A DNA stretch of 64,000 nt, taken from the NCBI GenBank assembly GCA_004173235.1, contig SEAC01000030.1, positions 89,387 through 153,386 of the forward strand. Reading direction: 5' to 3'. The number at the start of each line of letters is the position of its first letter. The stretch's first letter is position 1. This DNA is from Chitinophagaceae bacterium. GTDB lineage: Bacteria > Bacteroidota > Bacteroidia > Chitinophagales > Chitinophagaceae. Shown here piece by piece: positions 50,736-58,649 of this stretch. The position numbers and the translations under genes were made by a program. The notes beneath the pieces were generated by a model, which saw nothing but the letters and a program-made list of their open reading frames with translations, searched no databases and was not told the DNA's origin.

Positions 50736-52208
50736 TTAGGAAGTTGTTTGAGCCAGCTTGCTTTTGCGGGCTCCGTAGAAGAAATAAACGGCGATGCCTG
50801 CGATGCTCCAAACAACGAAGCGCACCCAGGTGGCGCCATCGAGGCTGAACATCAGCAGCAGGTTGAATACGACGCCCAGCGTGGCAACCAGCCCAACGTA
50901 GCGCACGCGGAAAGGCCGGTGCAGGTGGGGCGCTTTCCTGCGCAACAGCAGCACCGCCGCACAGATCATGGCGAATGCGAACAGCGTTCCTATACTCGTC
51001 ATCTTGGTTGCTTTTTCGATGGGTGTTACTGCTGCGATCACTGCTGCAACAAATCCCACAAGGAGCGTGCTTTTCCAGGGTGTTTTGTAACGCGCATGCA
51101 CCGAGCCGAACATGCCGTTCGGTAGCAAGCCATCCTTGGCCATGTTCAAAAAGATGCGCGTTTGCGACAACAACATCACGAGCATCACCGACACCAGTCC
51201 AATGACTGCAGCAATGGTGATGAGCAAGGATGCCCATGGCAGCCCAATACGCTCGAAGGCGGAAGCCACCGGCGCGCCGAGGTCGAGGGTTTTGTAGGGC
51301 ACCATGCCCGTGAGCACGAGCGATACCAGGATGTAAAGCAAGGTGCAAATGCCCAGCGAGGCCATGATGGCAAAGGGAATGTCCTTCGTGGGATTAACCG
51401 CCTCCTGCGCCTGCGTAGACACGGCATCGAAACCGATGAAGGCGAAGAAAACGATGCCCGCGGCGGTGAACACGCCGGGCAGTCCGTAGTGGCTCGTGCC
51501 CGTGGCATCAACGGTTCGTTTCGGTACGAAGGGGTGCCAGTTGGCGGGCGTAAGGTAGAAGGCACCTACGGCTACGACGAAGAGCACCGCGCACACCTTG
51601 ATCGCTACGATAAGGTTGTTGGTGCGCGCCGATTCGCGGATGCCGCGAAAGAGCACCCATGTTACCAACAGCACCACCAGCAGCGCGGGGAGGTTGATGG
51701 CGAAAACCGGCGCTTCGATTCCCAGGCGCAACGCTTCCTCGCGTGCCGACACCGGATCGTTGACAAGCCACAACGGAATGTTGTGCACGCCTGCCATGTG
51801 CAGCAGTTTTACAAAGTACTTCGACCAGCTGACCGCAACAGTAGTGGCACCCATCATATACTCCAGTATCAGGTTCCACCCGATGAACCAGGCGAAGAGT
51901 TCGCCTACCGTTCCATACGAGTATGCGTATGCCGAGCCGGATACAGGAAGAATGGATGCGAATTCGGCATAGCAGAAGGCGGCGAAGAGGCAGCCGATGC
52001 CGGCGAGCAAAAAGGAGAGCGCGAGTGCCGGACCAGCGTACAGGTTGGCGGCCACGCCGGTGAGCACAAAGATGCCGCCACCGATGACGGCGCCGACGCC
52101 GATCGCGGTAAGGGCCCATTTGCCCAGCGAGCGATGCAGCTCCGAACTTTCGATGTCGCGGGTGTACGCGGCGAGTGGTTTGTTGCGGAAGTAGCGGGAA
52201 GCGTTCAT
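50736..52208 (-). CDS. APC superfamily amino acid permease
   Basis: A 490-residue transporter, about twelve or more spans, of the cationic amino acid transporter branch: ALTAIGVGAVIGGGIFVLTG (TM1 substrate-binding loop), ASILPVSGSAYAYSYGTVGELFAWFIGWNLILEY, FFAFIGFDAVSTQAQEAVNPTKDIP and LPNGMFGSVHARYKTPWKS are typical. It imports or exchanges amino acids; specificity unknown. ATG at 52206-52208 is preferred over the TTG start in the track, which overlaps the thioesterase gene. Middle gene of the thioesterase-permease-GNAT group. Confidence 0.92.
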   Translation of the reverse strand: MNASRYFRNKPLAAYTRDIESSELHRSLGKWALTAIGVGAVIGGGIFVLTGVAANLYAGPALALSFLLAGIGCLFAAFCYAEFASILPVSGSAYAYSYGTVGELFAWFIGWNLILEYMMGATTVAVSWSKYFVKLLHMAGVHNIPLWLVNDPVSAREEALRLGIEAPVFAINLPALLVVLLVTWVLFRGIRESARTNNLIVAIKVCAVLFVVAVGAFYLTPANWHPFVPKRTVDATGTSHYGLPGVFTAAGIVFFAFIGFDAVSTQAQEAVNPTKDIPFAIMASLGICTLLYILVSLVLTGMVPYKTLDLGAPVASAFERIGLPWASLLITIAAVIGLVSVMLVMLLSQTRIFLNMAKDGLLPNGMFGSVHARYKTPWKSTLLVGFVAAVIAAVTPIEKATKMTSIGTLFAFAMICAAVLLLRRKAPHLHRPFRVRYVGLVATLGVVFNLLLMFSLDGATWVRFVVWSIAGIAVYFFYGARKSKLAQTTS

Positions 52209-52228
52209 AAGCGTCTTGTTGGTTTGGT

Positions 52229-52726
52229 TCAAGCCTGTGGTTTCAGTTGCGGACGCAGTGCGGCCACGCGGTCTTCAAACACGGTGGGTACGTTCAACGG
52301 GGCTTCTATTTGTTGCAGGAAGTCGAGCAGGTTGGAGCGATGCGGCTGGCTTTTGCCGCTGCGGATGTTGAAATGCACGAGCGTAGTCCAAAGCACCGCT
52401 TTGAGGGTGGTCTTGTCGGGGTCGTACATGAGCGCTTCCACCAACAGGCTTTTACCGGTCACCGAGAGGAGGCGCGTCTTGATGGTGACCACTTCGAGCG
52501 GAAGGGCAGGGGCGAGGTAGGCTACCTGGGTTTGCGCTGCCACCCATCCGAGTCCCTCGTTGCGGGCCAGCTCGTAGGGGTCGAAGCCGTAGCATTCCAG
52601 CAGCTGGTCTTCGCGGGCGTTGATCATGTAGTCGATATAGCGCGCGTTGTTAAGGTGGTTGAAGGGGTCGCAATCGGCAAAGCGGATCTTGACGTAACTC
52701 TCCGGCTCTTTTTCATAATACTTCAT
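52229..52726 (-). CDS. Acyl-CoA thioesterase (4HBT hotdog)
   Basis: A 165-residue hotdog-fold protein with the 4-hydroxybenzoyl-CoA thioesterase motif VKIRFADCDPFNHLNNARYIDYM (catalytic Asp and surrounding loop). It likely hydrolyses acyl-CoA thioesters. First gene of the group; a palindromic operator lies 21 bases upstream, overlapping the likely promoter. Confidence 0.88.
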   Translation of the reverse strand: MKYYEKEPESYVKIRFADCDPFNHLNNARYIDYMINAREDQLLECYGFDPYELARNEGLGWVAAQTQVAYLAPALPLEVVTIKTRLLSVTGKSLLVEALMYDPDKTTLKAVLWTTLVHFNIRSGKSQPHRSNLLDFLQQIEAPLNVPTVFEDRVAALRPQLKPQA

Positions 52727-52746
52727 AAAGGGATGTTCTTTAAAAA

Positions 52747-52760
52747 ATACCGATCGGTAT
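52747..52760. promoter_or_regulatory. Perfect 14-bp palindromic operator upstream of the thioesterase gene
   Basis: ATACCGATCGGTAT, a perfect palindrome that on the minus strand runs directly into a TATTTTTT -7-like box. It matches the second site at 53387 except for one or two central bases, so it is the probable TetR binding site. Confidence 0.75.
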
Positions 52761-52779
52761 ATTTATGGGTAAAAAAATA

Positions 52780-53370
52780 TCAGGTGCCCAGCGACCGGAT
52801 GTAGTTTTCGAGGAAGTCCATGGCCTGGCCCAGCTCCTGCGAGCGGTCGGTCACCTTCGCCTGCATCACGGCTCCTTCGATCAGCGACATGAGCAGCACG
52901 GCCACCAGTGCCGGCTCGGCATCCTCCCGGATCTCGCCGCGTTCGATGCCGCGTTTTACCTGGTTTTCCACCGATTGCTTCCAGAAGCGCAAGGCATCGG
53001 CCGCGCGCTTCTTCAGCGCCGGGTGCGTGTCATCGGCGTCGGTGGATGTATTCAGGATAGGGCAACCGGTTTTAAGAAAAGGAATTTTTAAAAAGTTGCG
53101 GTACATCCGCGGGTACACCAGCAGTCGCTCGATCGAGTGCTCCTGCGCCAGGATCCGTTCCTTTACATAAGCCGTCACGTTCCCGAAGTTGTAGTCGAAC
53201 GCCGCCAGCGCCACTTCATCCTTGTTGCGGAAGTTGCCATAGATGCTGCCCTTCGTCAGCCCCGTGGCCTCGGTAAGGTCTGTCATCGACGTACCCACAT
53301 ACCCCTTCGCATTAAATATCGAAGCGGTCTTCTCAATGATGAACTGTCGCGTTTTCTCAGCCTTATTCAT
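52780..53370 (-). CDS. TetR family transcriptional regulator
   Basis: A 196-residue repressor. The N-terminal HTH is clear: RQFIIEKTASIFNAKGYVGTSMTDLTEATGLTKGSIYGNFRNKDEVALAAFDYNF; the C-terminal ~140 residues are the ligand-binding domain. The start is ATG at 53368-53370, not the track start, which lies in the operator. Palindromes in its own promoter and in front of the thioesterase gene suggest autorepression and control of the thioesterase-permease-GNAT genes. Confidence 0.92.
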   Translation of the reverse strand: MNKAEKTRQFIIEKTASIFNAKGYVGTSMTDLTEATGLTKGSIYGNFRNKDEVALAAFDYNFGNVTAYVKERILAQEHSIERLLVYPRMYRNFLKIPFLKTGCPILNTSTDADDTHPALKKRAADALRFWKQSVENQVKRGIERGEIREDAEPALVAVLLMSLIEGAVMQAKVTDRSQELGQAMDFLENYIRSLGT

Positions 53371-53386
53371 ATTCCCGCCGTAAATA

Positions 53387-53402
53387 TATACCAATCGGTA
53401 TA
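53387..53402. promoter_or_regulatory. Palindromic operator in the tetR promoter
   Basis: TATACCAATCGGTATA: imperfect palindrome (central bases differ), matching the site at 52747. On the minus strand it sits between a TTTTTGA element and a TATATTTA -7-like box, the position expected of an autorepression site. Confidence 0.72.
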
Positions 53403-53439
53403 ATCAAAAATTTATTTTTCTTCCTCTTGTCCCTCTCGT

Positions 53440-53478
53440 TCTCTTGTTCTCTCTTTCTCTTGTTCTCTCTGTTCTCCT
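53440..53478. repeat. 8-bp-period repeat between tetR and gapA
   Basis: Alternating TTCTCTTG and TTCTCTCT units, about five. Confidence 0.75.
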
Positions 53479-53554
53479 CCCAACTGTACTCCTCTCATTT
53501 CCGGCAATTCAATACCTTCGCGGCGCATTAATCATCTAAAAAACCGCTTAGAAT

Positions 53555-54565
53555 ATGTCAGTAAAAGTTGCCATCAACGGCTTTGGACGGATCGGACGCC
53601 TGGTATTCCGCCAGATTCACAATATGGAAGGAATTGACGTCGTGGCCATCAACGACCTCACCAGCCCCGCCGTGCTGGCGCACCTGCTCAAGTACGATTC
53701 GGCACAGGGCCGCTTCAACCAGGATGTGAAGGCGACCGACAACGCCATCGTGGTGAACGGTCACGAAGTGAAGATCTACGCACAGAAAGACCCGGCACAA
53801 ATTCCCTGGGGCCAGCACGATGTAGACGTTGTGATCGAGTCGACCGGCTTCTTTACCGATAAGGCGAAGGCCGAAGCGCACATCACGGCAGGTGCCAAGC
53901 GCGTGGTCATTTCCGCACCCGCCACCGGCGACCTGAAGACGGTTGTGTTCAACGTGAACCACCAGATCCTCGACGGTTCCGAGACCATCATCTCCTGCGC
54001 TTCCTGCACCACCAATTGCCTTGCGCCGATGGCGAAAGTGCTCAACGATAGCTACGGCATCCTGTCGGGCATCATGACCACCATCCACGCCTACACCAAC
54101 GACCAGAATACGCTCGACGCCCCGCACCCGAAAGGCGACCTGCGCCGCGCACGCGCTGCGGCCCAGAACATTGTTCCCAACAGCACCGGCGCAGCCAAGG
54201 CCATCGGCCTCGTTCTCCCCGAGCTGAAAGGCAAGCTGGACGGCACCGCACAGCGAGTGCCCACCATCACCGGTTCGCTCACCGAACTGGTAACGGTGCT
54301 TGGCAAAAAAACAACGGTGGAAGAGATCAACGCTGCCATGAAAGCCGCTGCCAACGACAGCTTTGGTTACACGGAAGACGAGATCACCTCTACGGATATC
54401 ATCGGCATCCACTTCGGATCGCTGTTCGACGGCACGCAAACGAAAGTGATCACCAACGGCGATGTGCAGCTGGTGAAGACCGTGAGCTGGTACGACAACG
54501 AAATGAGCTACGTGTCGCAGCTGGTGCGCACGGTGAAGCATTTTGCCGGACTCATCTCCAAATAA
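53555..54565 (+). CDS. gapA: Glyceraldehyde-3-phosphate dehydrogenase, type I
   Basis: A 336-residue glycolytic enzyme of full length: NAD-binding [15 protein letters not shown], the catalytic Cys in [13 protein letters not shown], the His region in TIHAYTNDQ and the C-terminal [15 protein letters not shown]. It oxidises and phosphorylates glyceraldehyde-3-phosphate to 1,3-bisphosphoglycerate, the substrate of Pgk encoded next. A strong terminator separates the two genes. Confidence 0.98.
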   Translation: MSVKVAINGFGRIGRLVFRQIHNMEGIDVVAINDLTSPAVLAHLLKYDSAQGRFNQDVKATDNAIVVNGHEVKIYAQKDPAQIPWGQHDVDVVIESTGFFTDKAKAEAHITAGAKRVVISAPATGDLKTVVFNVNHQILDGSETIISCASCTTNCLAPMAKVLNDSYGILSGIMTTIHAYTNDQNTLDAPHPKGDLRRARAAAQNIVPNSTGAAKAIGLVLPELKGKLDGTAQRVPTITGSLTELVTVLGKKTTVEEINAAMKAAANDSFGYTEDEITSTDIIGIHFGSLFDGTQTKVITNGDVQLVKTVSWYDNEMSYVSQLVRTVKHFAGLISK

Positions 54566-54580
54566 GACAAGCAGCTAGCA

Positions 54581-54608
54581 AGCCCCGGCATCACGCCGGG
54601 GCTTTTTG
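54581..54608 (+). terminator. Intrinsic terminator after gapA
   Basis: 9-bp stem AGCCCCGGC / GCCGGGGCT, loop ATCAC, followed by five T. Confidence 0.9.
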
Positions 54609-54649
54609 TTGCGCCCTACCTTACATTTGACCGCACAAACAACCCCGTT

Positions 54650-55843
54650 ATGGCTCCATTCGCAGACTACGATTTTTCGGGCCGCAAAGCCCTTGTTCGC
54701 GTCGACTTCAACGTGCCGCTCGATGCAGCATTCAACATCACCGACGACAACCGCATCCGCGCAACGCTTCCTACGATTCAGAAGATCCTGAAGGACGGCG
54801 GCTCGGTGATCCTGATGTCGCACCTCGGTCGCCCGAAGGAAGGCCCTACGGAAAAATATTCGCTGAAGCACGTCGTGAAGCACCTTTCGGAACTGCTTGG
54901 AACGGAAGTGCAGTTTGCCGACGACTGCATTGGCGCCGACGCGGCGAAAAAGGCTGCCGCCCTGCAACCGGGCCAGGTGCTGCTGCTCGAGAACCTGCGT
55001 TTTTATACAGAAGAAGAGAAGGGCGACAAAGCTTTTGCGGAGAAACTGGCGAAGCTGGGCGATGTATACGTCAACGATGCATTTGGAACGGCGCACCGGG
55101 CGCATGCTTCCACCGCGGTGATCGCACAGTTTTTCGAAAAGGGAAACCGACTCTTCGGCAACGTGATGGAAAGCGAAGTGAAAAGCGCGGAAAAAGTGCT
55201 GCACAACAGCGAAAAACCTTTCACTGCCATCATCGGCGGAGCAAAGGTATCGGATAAGATCCTGATCATTGAAAACCTGCTGGAGCGTGCTACCGACATC
55301 ATCATCGGTGGCGGCATGGCCTATACTTTTTTCAAGGCGATGGACGGCCGCATCGGAACCTCGCTCTGCGAAGACGACCGCCTCGACATGGCGCGCGACC
55401 TCCTCAAAAAGGCCGAGGAAAAAGGCGTTACGATTCACCTGCCTTCCGACTCGATCATTGCGGACCGCTTTGCCGCGGATGCGGACATTTCGTCGGCACT
55501 CAGCACCAACATCCCCGATGGCTGGATGGGACTGGACATCGGCCCGCTGGCGTCCGATATGTTCACCAAGGTGATCCACGACTCGCGCACCATCCTCTGG
55601 AATGGCCCGATGGGTGTGTTCGAGATGGAGAAGTTCCAGCACGGCACCAAATGCGTGGCCAAGGCCGTTGCCGAAGCAACGGCGAGCGGCGCCTTCACAC
55701 TTGTGGGCGGCGGCGACTCTGTGGCGGCAGTCAACCAGTTTGGCTACCACGACAAAGTGAGCTACGTATCCACCGGCGGCGGCGCCATGCTCGAATACTT
55801 CGAAGGGAAGGAACTGCCGGGTATTGCGGCCGTGAAAGCGTAA
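54650..55843 (+). CDS. pgk: Phosphoglycerate kinase
   Basis: A 397-residue enzyme of full length that transfers phosphate from 1,3-bisphosphoglycerate to ADP. Motifs: [24 protein letters not shown], the [13 protein letters not shown] loop, [12 protein letters not shown] and [16 protein letters not shown] with [30 protein letters not shown] -7 box is 20 bases upstream of the ATG, so it has its own promoter after the gapA terminator. Confidence 0.98.
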   Translation: MAPFADYDFSGRKALVRVDFNVPLDAAFNITDDNRIRATLPTIQKILKDGGSVILMSHLGRPKEGPTEKYSLKHVVKHLSELLGTEVQFADDCIGADAAKKAAALQPGQVLLLENLRFYTEEEKGDKAFAEKLAKLGDVYVNDAFGTAHRAHASTAVIAQFFEKGNRLFGNVMESEVKSAEKVLHNSEKPFTAIIGGAKVSDKILIIENLLERATDIIIGGGMAYTFFKAMDGRIGTSLCEDDRLDMARDLLKKAEEKGVTIHLPSDSIIADRFAADADISSALSTNIPDGWMGLDIGPLASDMFTKVIHDSRTILWNGPMGVFEMEKFQHGTKCVAKAVAEATASGAFTLVGGGDSVAAVNQFGYHDKVSYVSTGGGAMLEYFEGKELPGIAAVKA

Positions 55844-56024
55844 CCCTTCGGCTGCGCAGGGTGCCAGCTCGATTTCGATAAAGCTGGCAAATTAAACAGT
55901 GTGCAGGGTGTTTCGAATGCGTGTCCTGACAGGCTGGCCGCACTTTACTGCCATGGTGAGCGCAGCCGATCCATGGTGCGCATTTTGATGGTATGACATA
56001 ACTTTAAACAACAAACGAAAAACA

Positions 56025-56729
56025 ATGAAGACTTCAACCCTGGTTCTGGTGGTCATTTTGGGCATAGTGCTCGTACTCGGCGGATGCGTCGGATGCGGAG
56101 CCATCGGCTTTCAGAAACGCACGGTAGGCCTGGAAGAAAATGTACGCGGCCAATGGGGCAATGTGCAGACGCAATACCAGCGCCGCGCCGACCTCATCCC
56201 GAACCTGGTAAATACGGTAAAAGGCGAAGCCAACTTCGAGCGCGGAACCCTCAACGACGTGATCAACGCCCGTGCGAAGGCCACTTCGATGCAGATCAGC
56301 CCCGAAAACCTCACCCCGGAGAACATCCAGCGCTTCCAGCAGGCGCAGGCGCAACTCTCGGGCGCACTCAGCCGCCTCCTGGTGGTTTCGGAGAACTACC
56401 CGAACCTCCGCGCCAACGATGCCTTCCGCAACCTGCAAACGCAGCTGGAAGGAACGGAGAACCGCATCGCCGTAGCCCGCAAGGATTACAACGACGCCGT
56501 GCAGCAATACAACACGTCGATCCGCACCTTCCCCAACAACATTTATTCGGGTTGGTTTGGATTCAGCCAGAAAGGCTACTTCGAGGCTGACCCGGGCGCT
56601 AAGAATGCTCCCACGGTGAACTTCGACAACAACAGCGGAACGGCTCCCTCGGGAACTGCACCGGCAGCGAACAATTCAACGGCCCCGGCACCCGGCACCA
56701 ACACCGAGCCACAACCGCAAAACAAATAA
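56025..56729 (+). CDS. LemA family protein
   Basis: A 234-residue membrane-anchored protein. The N-terminal span ends in a lipobox-like LGGCVGCG; the LemA domain follows (GLEENVRGQWGNVQTQYQRRADLIPNLVNTVKGEANFE ... RKDYNDAVQQYNTSIRTFPNNIYSGWFGF). The C-terminal ~45 residues are Ala/Pro/Asn/Thr-rich. LemA proteins form helical bundles at the membrane, often with TPM-domain partners as here. Function is not established. First gene of a three-gene group. Confidence 0.92.
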   Translation: MKTSTLVLVVILGIVLVLGGCVGCGAIGFQKRTVGLEENVRGQWGNVQTQYQRRADLIPNLVNTVKGEANFERGTLNDVINARAKATSMQISPENLTPENIQRFQQAQAQLSGALSRLLVVSENYPNLRANDAFRNLQTQLEGTENRIAVARKDYNDAVQQYNTSIRTFPNNIYSGWFGFSQKGYFEADPGAKNAPTVNFDNNSGTAPSGTAPAANNSTAPAPGTNTEPQPQNK

Positions 56730-56731
56730 GC

Positions 56732-57199
56732 ATGGGAATCTTCTCCCGCTTTTTCGGCCGGAAGGAAGACTTCTTCACCGACGAACAGAAGGCGCAGCTC
56801 GTGCAGGCCATCCAGTCTGCCGAGCGGCGCACTTCCGGTGAGGTGCGCGTTTTCATCGAAAGCCGCTGCTCCTACCTCGATGCGGTTGACCGGGCCAGGG
56901 AAGTTTTTACGGAGCTGGAAATGCAGCAGACCGACCTGCGCAACGCTACACTCGTGTACGTTGCGGTGAAAGACCGGCAGGCAGCGGTTTTTGGCGATGC
57001 GGGCATCCACGAAAAGGTGGGCGCGGCCTACTGGGAGCAAACCATCGCGGGCATGCTGCAGGAGTTTCGCTCCGAACACCTTGCCGATGGCATCTGCGTG
57101 GGCATTACGCGCCTCGGTGAAGCGCTCCAGTCCTATTTCCCCTACGACTCCGACACCGACAAGAACGAACTACCGGACGACATCGTGTTCGGAAAATAG
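56732..57199 (+). CDS. TPM-domain protein (cytoplasmic form)
   Basis: A 155-residue protein with a TPM (TLP18.3/Psb32/MOLO-1) domain: QLVQAIQSAERRTSGEVRVFIESR, LVYVAVKDRQAAVFGDAGIHEKVG, and QTIAGMLQEFRSEHLADGICVGI. No signal peptide. It starts 2 bases after the LemA stop and ends 3 bases before the next gene, so this is a tight operon. Confidence 0.9.
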   Translation: MGIFSRFFGRKEDFFTDEQKAQLVQAIQSAERRTSGEVRVFIESRCSYLDAVDRAREVFTELEMQQTDLRNATLVYVAVKDRQAAVFGDAGIHEKVGAAYWEQTIAGMLQEFRSEHLADGICVGITRLGEALQSYFPYDSDTDKNELPDDIVFGK

Positions 57200-57202
57200 C
57201 CC

Positions 57203-58030
57203 ATGAAAAAGTTCCTGCTATCTCTTGCCCTTTTGCTGGCCGTGCTGCTGGGCTTTGGCCAAAGCGTGGAAAAATTCGTACGCGAAAAATACCCACCGCA
57301 AACGCCGCCCCGGCTGGTCAACGATTTTGCAGCCATCCTCACGCCCGACCAGAAGGCGGCGCTCGAGGAAAAGCTGCTGCGGTACGCCGACAGCACTACC
57401 TCGCAGATCGCCATTATCACCGTCCCCTCGCTCGACGACCTTCCCGAAGAGGAAGTGGCGCTCGAATTCCTGCGGCAGTGGGGCGTGGGTATCAAGGGTA
57501 AGGACAACGGCATCGTTCTTCTCGCTTCGATGAACGACCGGAAGATCCGCATTGAAGTGGGCTACGGCCTCGAAGGAGCGATCCCCGACATCACGGCCAA
57601 GAACATCATCGAGAACGACATCATCCCGGCCTTCCGCTCGGGCAATTACTACCGCGGCTTCGACGACGCAAGTACGTCGCTGTTCAAAGCGGCTACCGGC
57701 GAGTATAAAGCGCCCGAGGGCTACTCCTCGCGCGAGCAGGGCGACCCCGGCTACAGCGGCGGCCACGACCGTGGACGCACCAGCATCTTTTCCATCATCT
57801 TCGGCATCATCGTCATCATCGTCATTTCGCGTATGTGCGGAGGTGGTGGCGGAGGCGGCTACATGTCGCGGCGCGGGTACCGCGGAACCGGTGGCGGCTT
57901 CTTCTTCCCCGGCTCTTTTGGAGGTGGCGGTGGTGGCGGCTTTGGTGGATTCGGTGGCGGCGGAGGCGGAGGCTTTGGCGGTTTCGGCGGCGGCGGCGGA
58001 GGCGGCGGCGGAGCCAGCGGTGGCTGGTAG
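57203..58030 (+). CDS. Exported TPM-domain protein with Gly-rich C-terminus (YgcG-like)
   Basis: A 275-residue protein: signal peptide MKKFLLSLALLLAVLLGFGQ, TPM domain (~30-165; LVNDFAAILTPDQKAALEEKLLRYADSTTSQIAIITV ... GYGLEGAIPDITAKNIIENDIIPAFRSGNYYRGF), one membrane span (SIFSIIFGIIVIIVISRMC) and a Gly/Phe-rich tail (FGGFGGGGGGGFGG). The fold is a phosphatase-like or metal-binding domain of unclear function. It pairs with LemA and the cytoplasmic TPM protein. Confidence 0.92.
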   Translation: MKKFLLSLALLLAVLLGFGQSVEKFVREKYPPQTPPRLVNDFAAILTPDQKAALEEKLLRYADSTTSQIAIITVPSLDDLPEEEVALEFLRQWGVGIKGKDNGIVLLASMNDRKIRIEVGYGLEGAIPDITAKNIIENDIIPAFRSGNYYRGFDDASTSLFKAATGEYKAPEGYSSREQGDPGYSGGHDRGRTSIFSIIFGIIVIIVISRMCGGGGGGGYMSRRGYRGTGGGFFFPGSFGGGGGGGFGGFGGGGGGGFGGFGGGGGGGGGASGGW

Positions 58031-58059
58031 CGCTACCGATCCTTCTTCACACATCTTTG

Positions 58060-58087
58060 AAAGGCGCAGTTTCTGCGCCTTTTTTTG
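58060..58087 (+). terminator. Terminator of the LemA/TPM operon
   Basis: 10-bp stem AAAGGCGCAG / CTGCGCCTTT with a TTT loop and a T-run. Confidence 0.9.
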
Positions 58088-58161
58088 CTTTGCTTTGGCA
58101 ACGTTTGCGTAGTCCGTGGCTGGCAGGAAGCCCGGGAGGCGTATTTTTAAGCAAAGAAAAA

Positions 58162-58563
58162 ATGATGAAAAAATACCTACTCCTTCTTTGCTGTGCAGCC
58201 GGATTGACGCTTGGCGCTTCGGCACAGGCGTCTTCGACCGATGCCCCCATAACAAAGGAAGAAAAAGCGCGGATGAAAGAAAAGCAGGAAGCTGATCTGA
58301 CCGAAGCCTTCAAATATGCAGGCCTCTCCGACGCACAGATCACGGCCGTGCGAGAAGCGCTCGACGCGGCAGGCAAGGCAAGCAAAGACCTCAAAGCCAA
58401 CACCGCCCTTACCGAGGAGCAGAAACTGGAAGCGAAGAACAAGATCAACGCCGACAAGAACGTGCGGCTGAAGGAGATCATGGGCGCCGATGCCTACAGC
58501 AAGTGGAACGATATCCGCAAGCAGCAAAAGACGCGCGCTGGGCAAACCGGATCTGCAGGTTGA
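58162..58563 (+). CDS. Small secreted helical protein
   Basis: A 133-residue protein starting at MMKKYLLLLCCAAGLTLGASAQA (signal peptide; the second Met at 58165 is equally possible). The long upstream extension in the track reads the Gly-rich region of the previous gene in another frame. The mature part is charged and helical (PITKEEKARMKEKQEADLTEAFKYAGLSDAQITAVREALDAAGK ... LTEEQKLEAKNKINADKNVRLKEIMGADAYSKW), resembling Spy/LTXXQ-type periplasmic proteins. Function unknown. Confidence 0.82.
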   Translation: MMKKYLLLLCCAAGLTLGASAQASSTDAPITKEEKARMKEKQEADLTEAFKYAGLSDAQITAVREALDAAGKASKDLKANTALTEEQKLEAKNKINADKNVRLKEIMGADAYSKWNDIRKQQKTRAGQTGSAG

Positions 58564-58585
58564 TCAGCTACCGATGGACAAATAA

Positions 58586-58624
58586 AAAGAGAGAGGCTTT
58601 CCGCAAGGGAAGCCTCTCTCTTTA
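58586..58624. terminator. Terminator between convergent genes
   Basis: Long stem AAAGAGAGAGGCTT / AAGCCTCTCTCTTT around a GCAA loop, with A and T runs at the ends. Confidence 0.85.
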
Positions 58625-58649
58625 ATCAACCGGAAATCAATAATCCTGC

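Noticed and set aside
50734-51348. N-terminal extension of the GNAT gene to 51348
   Set aside because: The extension reads the permease gene in a wrong frame; the true start ATG at 50731-50733 fits the family length.
55864-55891. Hairpin GCCAGCT/AGCTGGC after pgk as a terminator
   Set aside because: The stem is only 7 bp with an 11-base loop and no T-run; termination there is uncertain, so it is not listed as a feature.
57835-58161. N-terminal extension of the small helical protein gene
   Set aside because: It translates the Gly-rich end of the TPM gene in another frame (Arg/Trp-rich) and then a terminator; a proper signal peptide begins at 58162.
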